A stretch of 64,000 nucleotides of DNA from Haemaphysalis longicornis (taxonomy: Eukaryota > Arthropoda > Arachnida > Ixodida > Ixodidae), in the NCBI GenBank assembly GCA_013339765.2, contig JABSTR010001148.1:186001-250000 (forward strand), written 5' to 3'. Both the position numbers and the translations under genes were made by a program. The first letter of the stretch is position 1. Every line of letters begins with the position of its first letter. Under the pieces are notes generated by a model that saw nothing but the letters and a program-made list of their open reading frames with translations, had not been told where the DNA came from and searched no databases. Shown piece after piece: positions 21,105 to 31,384 of the stretch.

Positions 21105-22650
21105 ACATCTTGAAAGAACTCGATAGCAGATAGGCCACTGTCAGAGTCCATGTCTTCACCCAGATGTATTATAATAGGTTGAACATGCGCACTTGCTCCA
21201 CCGTCTCCTCTGAACTTTGTTTCAATGCTGATCACATGCTGAACAGTGTTTGCCCAGTGCTGAGCTGTTATCTCGGCAACTTCTTCCCTCAGGAGCACCT
21301 CTACATGTGGCAGCTTAAATGTGGCGTTTCTTGCTGCGACGCCTCGCTTCATCTGTGCCCATATGCGCTCAGTAGGACTGAGCTCACAATGGCAGTGCTC
21401 CCGAATACATCCTGTCCTTTCAGCTGCACCGTCAAGACGTTACCTGATTTACCGTGTCTTAAACAGAGGCCACAAGGCTGCGGAGCTCCTTTTTAAGCGT
21501 TTTTTCATCCCAAGCAAGTCCTTCGGAAGTCACCCAGTCCTGAACAACATTTTTGCGCGAAGCCGTCATGAGCACTACTTCTTCCAGCCACTAGTGGTAC
21601 GAGGCATTGTCCATGACAATTACACTACCGAGTGGCAGTTGTAGCAAAACGGCCCCAAACCACCTTTCAAGGCGGATGTCGTCCGTCTCCTCGTGGTAGT
21701 CGCCTGCCTTCGTACTCCGAAAGATGTCCAGGCACCCACCGACGAAGCCGCCCTCGCTGTGTGTTACAATCAGGCGCTATCCTTTCCCTGGCGGCTGGTT
21801 CAAACATGTCGTCAGACCACGCATGAAGGCGTCGTAGTGGGAAGCAACCATCGTGCCCGTCAAACAGTCGATATCGCGTGTCCCGCATTCACTTAGGTTT
21901 CATCAAAGTAGAATATTTTTTTATCTTCAATCCTGTACCTGGCGATGTCGTACAGGTACTTCTGCTGCCACGCGACAGTGTCGTGCCGCTCGATCAGCAG
22001 TGAGTTCCGGCCCTCTTCTCATACCTGAACCCGATGTCATTCAGCAGCCGGCGCACAGTCCATGGCTTGAGAGGAGTAACATCGCCGCTAGCGTTGACAT
22101 CCGCAGCAATTGCCTTCACTGCCGGGATCCTATTGCGGCGAAGAAGGCGATGCACGGACGACCGCAATGCGCACTTCGTGAAGTCGTCGTACACTTCTGA
22201 GCATCGTCTCTTTCCACCGCTTCGCGGGCACTTTCAGGAGGGCGTCACAAGAGTGCCATCGTTATTTTTCATCTCCTTCTTCACGTCCATCACCAAACTC
22301 ACGCTGATTCCAAGAAGATCGCTCATTGTTGCGACCGTTTCTTCAACGCTGCGCTCCGGGTGTAGATGCGCCGCAAGCGAACGTACGCGTTCCGGATCAT
22401 CTTCCGCCCGCAGCTGCAGATGACACGGAGCTTTTGTTTTTCTTGTACCATCGGCGTAGCGTGGATGGGAACGCACCACAATCCTACCGTTGTCAGATGG
22501 TGGAGGGATTGGCACCAAAGTGCCGCACCCCAGAGCAGCAAAACTCAACCAACCATCATTATTCAACTCCGAATCCTCAGTCGAGAACGATAACGCAGAC
22601 TCACACGCGGCTTCTTCGGGCTCCAAACCGGAAAAGGGAACAGGCAATGT
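21105..22650 (-). pseudogene. Tc1/mariner-type (DDE_3) transposase, degraded
   Basis: In order on the minus strand: an N-terminal helix-turn-helix-like part (DDFTKCALRSSVHRLLRRN, then WTVRRLLNDIGFRYEKRAG, 22194-21994); the first catalytic Asp in FYFDET (about 21900); HSEGGFVGG.. and GDYHEETDD (about 21700); the second Asp in VIVMDNASYH (about 21610); and the third acidic residue in ELSPTERIWAQMKRGVAARN (about 21370), followed by LPHVEVLLREEVAEIT and W..TVQHVISIE. This order is diagnostic of IS630/Tc1/mariner-like transposases. Several frameshifts and stops are needed to join the blocks. It ends at 21105. Confidence 0.75.
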
Positions 22651-23669
22651 ATAAAACCGGCACCAACAGCTCCGGCACCAACAGCATAGCGCATCCTTGT
22701 AGGGACGAATGTCGATCGTCGCTATCCGTCACACGAGCTTTTTTACAAGGTTTGCAACGTATGAATAACGCTGAAAAAAAACAGAGATTCTCTGCAGGCG
22801 GAAACGCCGCTACACGCGCAACCGCGGCAAGCATCTGCCTGCACGGCTGACAAGGAGCCCACTGCGCGGTGTATGCACGATGCCGCATACACCGCAGCAG
22901 CTAAAACTTAATTGTCACCGCCCGGCAGAGCGATACTATTGCTGAAAAGCAGTTTGTAAATGCAAAATCAGTTTGTAAATGCGTGAGAGGAGGTGATAGT
23001 GGAGTAAAAGATTGCGCTGGTGATCGTCGTCGGCGCGGCTTCGTAAAGCGGTGACTGCATAACTGCGGCGATGCTAAGCCTTTTCCGAGCGTTGGGGCCT
23101 CCCTGTTCGCCGAGACAGTGCCGCATGAGGAAACGCTAGCATGCCGCTAGTCGTCGGTGTAAATCTTCAATTACTGTCGTGAGCGAGCACGTTGTGTTTG
23201 GGACCCCCTACCTGGCCTTCAAACGCTCGTTTCCCCTATTTTAAAGCTGACGTGCTGACGCGACCACGGCCGACGCGAGGAGCACGGTCGCCGGGAGGGT
23301 CGAGCGGCCCGACCGGCCCCGCTCGGCAGTTGTAGGAGGAGCCTGCGCTGAAAAAAAAAAAAACGTGACGTATGCCACCGAGCGGAGCCAATGGCTGCGC
23401 GCATCTCGAACCTTGCCTTGTTTCTCTAGGTGATCTTGCGCCCGGTCGGTGGCGTCACCGCTTCCACAGTGCTTTGGAGGCGCGATGAAAGGGTAAGGGC
23501 TCCAGGCCTTATTGCTGGCGCTTTTTAAAGAACGAGAACTCGGCTAATAATCAACGCCTTTAAACCATTTTTTTTTTTTGCGGCAGGACGTTCCTTGGAC
23601 AGTGCTCCAGCTTTTCCGCGCGTAAAATCGCAACCTCTACAACCCTGTTTAGGGCCCCTTTAACTCGCG

Positions 23670-23849
23670 ATGGTTCGGACGCGTGTCGTTCGCTCGGAGG
23701 AACAAGAGCGGGATTTGAAGGAGCGTCGGCGCGCACAGAAGCGCGAATGGGCGCGAAAACAACGGAGAGCTGCTGCCGCAGATCGGAAAGCCACCGCCTC
23801 AATTCCACCTCGTCAAGTAGTATGCACGCAAATTGCAACAGCGACGTGA
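23670..23849 (+). CDS. Small basic ORF or first exon (59 codons)
   Basis: An ATG in TCGCGATGG opens 59 codons rich in Arg, Glu, Lys and Ala (RSEEQERDLKERRRAQKREW and further), predicted to be a charged helix. The stop TGA overlaps a consensus splice donor, GAC|GTGAGT at 23846, so it may be a first coding exon ending in phase 2. It lies 7 bp after the right AAGGGGCCC terminus. The N-terminal basic helix resembles those that begin many tick transposon or host regulatory ORFs. No family is assigned. Confidence 0.3.
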   Translation: MVRTRVVRSEEQERDLKERRRAQKREWARKQRRAAAADRKATASIPPRQVVCTQIATAT

Positions 23850-24066
23850 GTCAATAACGACAATACAGTGAAAACCCGATCTAAGGAAGCCACCAGAAAC
23901 CGCGAATTATTTAGATAAATCGAGAACTTTGTAAAATCAGGACTGTCATATTACAAGCAGTTTTTTTTAATTCGCATTTTTGCCATGCGGCATATAAAGA
24001 AAAGATAAGGCATTAGGTAGAATAAAGAGAACGGGTACAAAAGCACAGGTAGTCAAGAAATTGATG

Positions 24067-27000
24067 ACCCTATACAAGTCTAAAGGTAGGCATGGAGTCC
24101 GGTCTCGTGTAAAAAGTTCAGCAGCGATCTGCAGTAGCGGTCTTCGTGCACCCACCGGTTGAAGTCCCCCGGTTTATCCCACCGAAGACCAACCACTCTT
24201 AGCGCACTGTCCCGAGCTGTTCTGGTTCCTGTGCACGTCCACAAGAGATGATTGACATCAGCTTCAGCCGCCGAAGCCGGACACTTGGGACATGTTCCTG
24301 GGTCTTCTGGTGCGGGTCTCTAAGTCCAGGTAATTGAAGGTGTGAGAGCCACTCGAGCCCGAAGCCTCCTCAGAGAAACTTCCTCCACCCGCGAAAGATT
24401 AGGGGGGAGGGAGCAGACACACGGGGGAATTAGGGCACAAGTGTCCCTTCTCAGAAGAGATTTCATGGCTAAAAGGCGGGAGCGTGTATCACTAGGAAGA
24501 GGGCTAGGGGCGGATTCAGATTCAGGTGGGGCTGGAGAGTGCGAAAGATTATCCGCTAATTGGTTGAAAAAATTGTTTACCGTGCCCCTGTACCCAATGT
24601 ACGCGTACCATTAGCTGTGCTGTCATGTGGAGGCTGTGAATGTGCTGGCAAATCAGGGGAATCCTTTTCACTTGCTTTAGGTGCTTCACAGCACTGAGCG
24701 AGTCTGTGTATATATGCGCCTCTTTGATGTTAGAGAGGGCACTTGCAGCTTTGATTGCGTCATATACAGCCTGGAGTTCCAGTACACACTAAATTTTTTA
24801 CACCCTTTTAGCCAAAAAGGGTGTAGCATAAGTGGAAAAAGGGTGTTGGGAGGCCTTTACACCCTTTTTCTTGAGTCTCAACACCCTTTTCCTAGCTGTA
24901 CGCCCTTTTTGTTTGAAAAAAAGGGTGTTGATCAACTTCAACACCCTTGGTTTTTCTTAGGGTGTTGAAAGGGTGTGGAAAAGGTGTTCAGCTGTTCATT
25001 GAATAAGGCCATGTTCGGATGCATAATACCACTGTAAAGAAGAAGATGCACCACATGCCCAAGTTTAGCTTTGGCACGTGAAACACCAATTTGAACCTTC
25101 AAAATTAAGAAGACTGTAGTCGTGTGGCGAAAAGGATGTTTACCAACTGCATCGCGCTTGGCTTTCTGTAGGTTGTTGAAACGGTGTGAAATAGGTGTTC
25201 AGTTGCAAAAAAAGAACAGCGGAGCTGGAGGTCGACCTAGTTTCTTCCGGTGTTGGTAAGCTTTGTTATGTTTGCTAAGCTTTACAATGTTCTTGCTAAG
25301 CCAGGATGACCGCTCAGGGATGAGGCCAAATTTAACCGGATTTTACAAGGCTGTTCCAGTGTGCCCCACTCCCCCCCCCCTCCCAATTTCCAGGAGATCC
25401 ACGAGGGAAACAAGGTAGGTCGGCCCCCAGCGTTGCTGTTTCTCCAGCCTTGCACCACTATTGCAAGCTGCGCGAATTTTTTTACCTTTTAGAATCCAAA
25501 AAAGACTAGTACGTTTGAAATGGTACAGTAAGAGGTGCGGATACGCATACGACCCTTGTGCTCACACTCTAACAAGCTCGAAAGCCGACTTCACTGTTAT
25601 AATACCCTATCTGCGGTGGTGCACCCTTTACATGTACCCCAGTTCTTTTTGTTTGCATTTTTTTGCTAATGCCACCGTAACTACCTCCTGAAGCTTAAAG
25701 AGCTTCACTGGTAATAAATTATGCCAATTCATATTGCTGTAAACATCGTGAGGTACAACCCCCCCCCCGCCCGCTTGTAGAAATGTTCAGTCCACCCGTA
25801 TAAACAGGTACAAAATGCCTCCAAAATTGGAGGTCTCTCCACCTTTTTTCTTCGTTGGCGGTCTTTTCTTACACCCTTTTATTCTTTACGCCCTTTTTCT
25901 TAGTTTCGAACACCCTAATTTGTAGCTTTACACCCTTCTGGGAAAAAGGATGTTGAAATAATGAACACCCTTCTTGAAGGGTGTTGAGGTGGCAGGGAAG
26001 ATTTGCATGGTATTTAATAAAATTCTATAAGTTAGGGATCAGAACAACTACCGCGTAATTAAAACGTTTTTGCAAATCCGCGTGTTGATTTGTATACTCT
26101 CGTAGTAAAATCCATACTTCCAAAATTAGCGCTAAAATATCAGTTTTTTGCGACAAGCCCACCGACTCCATCGGGGGTTTTCCACTGCTGGGTATAAAAG
26201 CAAGAACAGCACATGTATTGCTAAGTAAGTATGCACTCCCTGTACCGCTTGCATCCCGTGTTCCAACTATAACTTGTACGTATTGGCTCTTTGTGTTGAA
26301 TGCTGCGCGCTCCGCCGTTTGACATTGCCTCTGCGCATGCCATAACCTCAAAAAATGGGTGCGAGACTCAACACCCTTTTTTAAAGGTGTTGAGCTCAAC
26401 ACCCTTTTTTCATCCATACACACTTTTTTTGCCAAAACACCTTTTAAGGGTGTTAGCCATGGGACAAGATTTTTACACCCTTTTCGGCCAAAAAGGGTGT
26501 AAAAAAGTGTCTGGCGTGTCGGTGGAATAACAGCGCGAGCCTTTCAGTGCTGAGTGTGTGGAACTGACCAAAGCGGTCCGTCCTCCGCGCGGGAGAAGGG
26601 CTGCGTCTGTGTACAATACACAGTAACCTTCAGTAACTGTGGTATCTGAGGTTGGCGCTGGCTGTTCACGGCGACAAAGCTCGTTGTCTTGTTGGTTATT
26701 ATTGCTGTATAGCGCCATGGTGGAAGGTCGTCTATGGTTGAAGTCACGGGAGGCTCCTTACAGAAATACGAATGGAGCGCTCCGACCATAGGTCTGTAAA
26801 AACGCTTGAGCTTTCTTGCTTCTTCACGCTGATTTACAAGCTCCGTGATAGTATTGAGCTGAGCGTGCTCCTGTAAGATAGGAATCGGAGCGAGACGAGG
26901 AAGTGCCGTGATGGTTCGCATGGCCTCTCTGTTGATAGCCTCAAGCCTCGCGCATTGTTGTGCTGTCAGTCTGTGAAACTGCACCTGGTAGAGTAAGCGC

Positions 27001-29359
27001 GGCTGTAGAACAGCGCGTACAGGTCACCGAGCCACCTCCGTGCGGGCTCCCCCACTCCGCGTGGCAATCCTGCGGATCAAGTGCAAGGTCGTCGAGGAAT
27101 CTTTCCGTGCCTTTCGGAGCCAATTGATACCTGAACCCGACTGGTGGATCTGAAGTCCGAGCACCCGCAGCTCTTTCTTGGCTGGTATTGCGGCTGAACC
27201 AATCTTAAGTTGAGAGTTAGCCCTGGAGGCTAACTTCCTCCCCGCCTTATTAGCCACTTGTACATAGCCAGACTTCTCAGCGGAAATTTCCAGGCCGGCT
27301 GATTGCGCAAATGCATGGAAAACATCCAGGGCTTGCTGCAGATGGCGACACTGCAAGCCGAGGTCTTGGTTTGTAGACCACAGTGTGACATCGTCAACGT
27401 AGATGAGAAATTTCACACAAGGGATGTCTTGTAGCTTTCATGCCAATGGTGCAAACGCGATGTTGAACAGTAGAGGCGCTAGCACGGAACCTTGCGGTAC
27501 CCCATGGTTCGATTCGAACAGGCCAACAGGCTTTCCGTCCACTCGTACTGAAAACGTCCTTGAGCACAAGAAGGAGTGTACCACTTTGGTGACATGAAGT
27601 GGAACCCCCAAAAACTCCATGTTTCTAAGTATTGTTTTGTGTTCCACGTTGTCATAAGCCTTGGCAATGTTGGTAGCCACCACAGTTCGCACAAGGTGGC
27701 TGTGGGGTGAAACATGCAAAATATCGTCATCCAGAACAGACAGGCCGTCCTCGGTACCCAGGTGCTGTCTGAATCAGATCTGAGCGGGATGATATTTTCT
27801 ATTGTGCTCCAGCCACCAGGATAACCGAGTGGCCACTATTCGTTCAAATATCTTGCATATTGTAGGTGTCAAGGAAATCGGGCGAAGTGCAGTAATACCA
27901 GTGGGAGGTTTTCCCGGCTTGGGGATAGGCACTACCACTGAGTGTTTCCACTCGGGTGGAATGACACCTTTAGCCCATACATCATTCAATGAGTAGAGTA
28001 GTGCTTCCAAAACCTCCCCCTCCAAGTTCTTGAACAGCTCATATGGGATTTCATCATACCCTGGAGAAGAGTGCGCCTTGGATTCTTCAATGGCCGCGAT
28101 GAGCTCGGCCATCGTAATGGGTCGGTTATTCCTGAGACGTCCAATACATCAACACAGGGAGGGGCGGCCGGAGGTGTCGATAGTTCGGAAAGAAACTGAC
28201 GGCCGCTCTGTCCGCAAACTCCTCTGGCTGATGTTGAGAGCCAGGCGAATGCTAGCTGATGGATCCATCACGCTTGCCACCCCGCTCCATGGCGTGGAAG
28301 GTTCGCCATAAGGCCTTGTTTGCAGTACCAGAGCCAAGACCAGCGCACCAGTCATTCCACCGGTGTCGTGACAACTGCTTCTCGTAGCGTCGAGCTTGTG
28401 CTGCGATACGGTTTGCCGTGACACGAGCGTAGAGTTGCGTCGGATGGCGATTTGCATGGAGCTCTGCTCGGCGGCGCTCTGCCCAGAGTTTAAGGAGGTG
28501 CATATCGGGCGTCGGCTGATCCTCATTCACTGTTGTATGTATAGTGCAGTCGGTGAGGACGGACCTGCAGCGTAGAAATGAGGTTCTCCGCAGTTAGCGA
28601 AAGAGCTCGTTCATCAGAGCTGACTTTGTCCCAGTGAACAATTCTGACCTGGCGACGAAGCTTTTGCAACTTTTTCGCGTGCAGGCCAACCAAAATTGGC
28701 GAATGGTCGCTTTCCCAAGCATCTGGCTCCGGATTCCAGGAAGGGTTCCCGGGGCCAAGCCACCACGTAAGGTCCGGTGCATGAGACCGAGTTGAAGGTA
28801 TGGTAGGTGCGGTAGAGTTAAGCAAGGAAAAGTTCATGTCCGTGAAGGTGTCATGAACCTGTACTCCTCTTTTAGTGTCGTGCTCGTATCCAGACAGAGT
28901 GTGTGGGGCGTTTAAAGTCCCCTCCTACGAGTATGGGAGTGCCTGGGTACGTTGCCCTTTGGTGGTGGAGCCAGCCTAGGTTAAGGCGTGCTCTGCCTGG
29001 CCTTCCATAAAAGGACACAAGAAGGAGGGGTGTTTTGGCTGGGCGTGTTAAAACCGCAACCACCTCCTGATGTTGGTTACACCATTTCTGAAGGTTGATT
29101 GGTGTTGAGGAACACTTCCAACGATGTATACTGTCGCTTTTCCAGGTGCATCACCACTGCGGTTATCCGGGATGGTAGGAGTATGATAACCGATGAAGTG
29201 GGGGAGAGGGCATAGTTTGTTTGACTCCTGTAAAAGGAGTGCCCACACTTGGAGTTTACCGGAGTGAATTTTGGTTTTTAGCTCTCCCAATTTATTCGAA
29301 AGACCTCTACAGTTCCATTGTAGGATGACCGGTTGACGGCTGGACGGACACTTAGCCAT
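24067..29359 (-). pseudogene. LINE ORF2: endonuclease, reverse transcriptase, RNase H
   Basis: Motifs seen: ILQWNCRGLSNKLGELK (endonuclease start), LVGGDFKRPTHSVW, ESDHSPILVGL (SDH); reverse transcriptase blocks KSHSPG-like (KAHSSPGYDEIPYELFK), RPISLTPTICKIFERIV, NIAKAYDNVEH, HGVPQGSVLAPLLFNI and FLIYVDDVTLWS; RNase H pieces LYTDAALLPRGGRTA and, after the insert, LELQAVYDAIKAA, IYTDSLSAVKHLKQV and VHWVQGH; then CPKCPASAAEADVNHLLWTC. At least six frameshifts or stops interrupt it. In motif A the catalytic Asp is replaced by Asn (NIAKAYD, codon AAC at about 27687), so this copy would be inactive even if repaired. Confidence 0.8.
24786..26510. mobile_element. ACACCCTTTT foldback element inserted in LINE RNase H
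   Basis: Left terminus ACACTAAATTTTTTACACCC and right terminus read inward ACACTTTTTTACACCC. Each end continues into CTTTT..GCC..AAAAGGGTGT, itself palindromic. Further inverted and direct copies of ACACCCTTTT/AAAAGGGTGT cluster at 24830-24985, 25865-25990 and 26365-26500; the middle (25000-25850) has none. No coding sequence recognised. Its ends fall between two halves of one RNase H domain, which fixes the boundaries to within a few bases; the target duplication is not resolved. Confidence 0.75.
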
Positions 29360-30773
29360 GGCATAAGCTAGCTTGTATTAGTTGGGTTAGCTTGGATAGG
29401 GTTTCAAGTATAACGGTCCAGATAGCTGGAACACAGGGGGTTGTCTTTTGAGCGTTGAGCCGCATCCGTAAAGGCACATTTTGCGTTCCTTGCAGTGAAC
29501 GCGCTTCAGCGCGTTCTTTACGGAGAGCTGCTACGCGTGTCTTCCTTTGCCGCAGTGCCTCAAGCTGTTTCGATAGGTAGGCTATTTGAGTATCCAGGTC
29601 TTCGTCAACGGAAGCAGCTTCATTCAACTCCCAGGAGTCTTTTGGCGTTTGCTTTAGAGGTCTATGATTTTTAGAATCGGACCCCTTCAGAACCTCCGAA
29701 TACAAACCACCTGTTGCATCGGGTTCCTCAGGCTCTTCTACTGTTGAGCACTCAATGGGTTCCAGGACCTGGAATCGATTGTGCAGCGTAGCCCTCGCTG
29801 AACTGGTTTCCCGACGGCGAGCGCGGGCTGTGGCGCGCTGTTTAGTGGGGCACTTTGGCGATGTTATTTCATGGTCATCCGTCTTGCAAGCCCGCAACGA
29901 TAGCGTGGCTTGCCGTCGGAGTTTATTCTCTCTGTGTCCACACTTGCCATCAGACAGTAGTTTTGCTGGTGACCTTGTTTAAAACAACGGTAGCAGTACA
30001 TGGCTCGTGGCCGGAAAGGCTTTGGGTGCGGTACACAGCCATTGTAATAAAACCTTTCCGGTATGGTAGAAGAACCTCGTACGGTGACTAGGTAAGTCCT
30101 GCTCTTACCCATACGTCGCACAGCCAGCACCTCATGTGCGGGGGACCGTAACTCACGTAGAATGGTCGCAGGGGAGTCATTTTCGTCAAGGTCATACAGG
30201 ACGCAAGCGCTGCACATTGGGCCCAGAGGCAAAGTAAGAGTGCACTGTCACGGTTACCATCGCTGGAGATCGGGATGCTGGTAATACCAAGACCTTGTAA
30301 GCGTCATCCAAGCTGGCAAGGTGGACGGTTATTGTATTGGACACCTTATGGATCACAAACCCCTGATAACCCTGGGTGCCTAGGCACCGGTTTATCACTT
30401 GTTGAACTACTTTAACGGGGATAGTGGTGACGTCAAACCTGGTGGTCGGTTCAATGTGAACCCGGAATGAGCGGTCCGGGGGGGTGGGGTTGGGTAAACA
30501 GCAGTACGAGAATTGCTGCAAGGAGGAGCGGGGTGCGGTGGAAACATCTGGGGTGGCCCTCACCTTCTTAGTGGGCGGCCGTATCCTGTGCGGGGACCGT
30601 TGCGTGCTTTGCGCAGGGTGCTCGCACCTCACTTCCAGGCACAGAGAATCATAGTCCATCTCCTGGGTATGTTCCGATGAGGTGATTCCATAAATTCGAT
30701 GTTTGAAGGGAGGCGTGTCCCAGCAGTTAGTATGACATCGTAATGGCGGCGGCCGTGGCGCTCGCCTGCCCAT
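29352..30773 (-). pseudogene. LINE ORF1 with CCHC zinc knuckle, frameshifted
   Basis: Three overlapping frames make up ORF1: 30773-30192 (a basic, Pro-rich start, then a region with TIPVKVVQQVINRCLG, which resembles a nucleic-acid-binding fold), 30232-29864 (RTYLVTVRGSSTIPERFYYN, then the retroviral-type knuckle CYRCFKQGHQQNYC, C-X2-C-X4-H-X4-C), and 29897-29352 (charged, with a helix of Lys/Arg/Glu). A plausible start is the Met before DYDSLCLEV (about 30659). Only one knuckle is intact. ORF1 proteins of I-type LINEs coat the RNA; this copy cannot make one product. Confidence 0.7.
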
Positions 30774-31384
30774 AATTGAGCAATGCGATCAAGACCACGG
30801 TGAAAACAATAAGAAAGCCGTGGCTTGCCCTGAAGTCGTCGCACCCCAAAATACGCGCGAAGCACAGCGCTTTTTTTGTTTTGTTTTACCACTTTCACTC
30901 TGAGCGGAATGCTCTTGGCTCTCACATCCTTAAACCTCATAAACAGGGCTTCCTCCAACCTCTTGTGAGGGGTTGTCAAGTATTTTTCTTCGGCGCAATA
31001 TTCCAGACGAAGCGGCATGGATGATGGAGTCCTTCCCCTTCAATCAATATTGTGGAAAGTGTTCTGGCCAGGATTCCGTGGTCTGCAGCCACGGGACTAC
31101 TCAGTCAATACCGTAGAGCTCCGTAAAAACGAGACCAGATGCGTCGTTTTGCTACCTTACGGAGCGCAATAATCTTCGTAGCGTTCTTACGAAACGCATT
31201 CAAAATTGCTGCTTTTTAAATTGTATCTGTTTCTCTAAATTATTGGTTAAATCGGGAATGCCGTTGAATATATTTCGTTAATTTGAGTTCATAAAAGCAT
31301 TGAGCCGCATAGGCTCCTTCGGGGAGAGCTCGAATTTGTTCGTCAGATCGAGAAAATCGTAAGATAGCGTTTCATTAGATCGAG

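Larger units (their letters stand above)
17618..23663. mobile_element. Candidate large DNA transposon around a DDE transposase pseudogene
   Basis: The left end reads AAGGGGCCCTAAATAG (17618) and the right end, read inward, AAGGGGCCCTAAACAG (ending 23661). TTGA and TTAA adjoin the left and right ends. Between them lie the transposase remnant (21105-22650), a tandem repeat block (20600-20920) and a GC-rich stretch with no recognised ORF (17750-18600). The termini could belong to two separate elements, since the span is long (6 kb); the claim rests on the 14-of-15 TIR match and the enclosed transposase. Confidence 0.35.
24010..31030 (-). mobile_element. Nearly full-length I-group LINE, interrupted by a foldback element
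   Basis: On the minus strand the order is: ORF1 with a CCHC knuckle (30773-29352), ORF2 with apurinic-type endonuclease (29359-28523), reverse transcriptase (28112-27024), linker (26984-26720), RNase H (26718-26511 and 24785-24540) and a C-terminal Cys/His segment (24320-24067). A 1.7-kb element (24786-26510) splits RNase H. Minus that insert the LINE is about 5.3 kb, near full length for this group. ORF1-plus-ORF2 with RNase H places it in the I/R1/LOA group; the exact clade needs a tree. An open stretch 31018-30629 precedes ORF1 and may belong to the 5' region. Confidence 0.75.

Noticed and set aside
22326..22850. 174-codon plus-strand frame
   Set aside because: Antisense of the transposase pseudogene.
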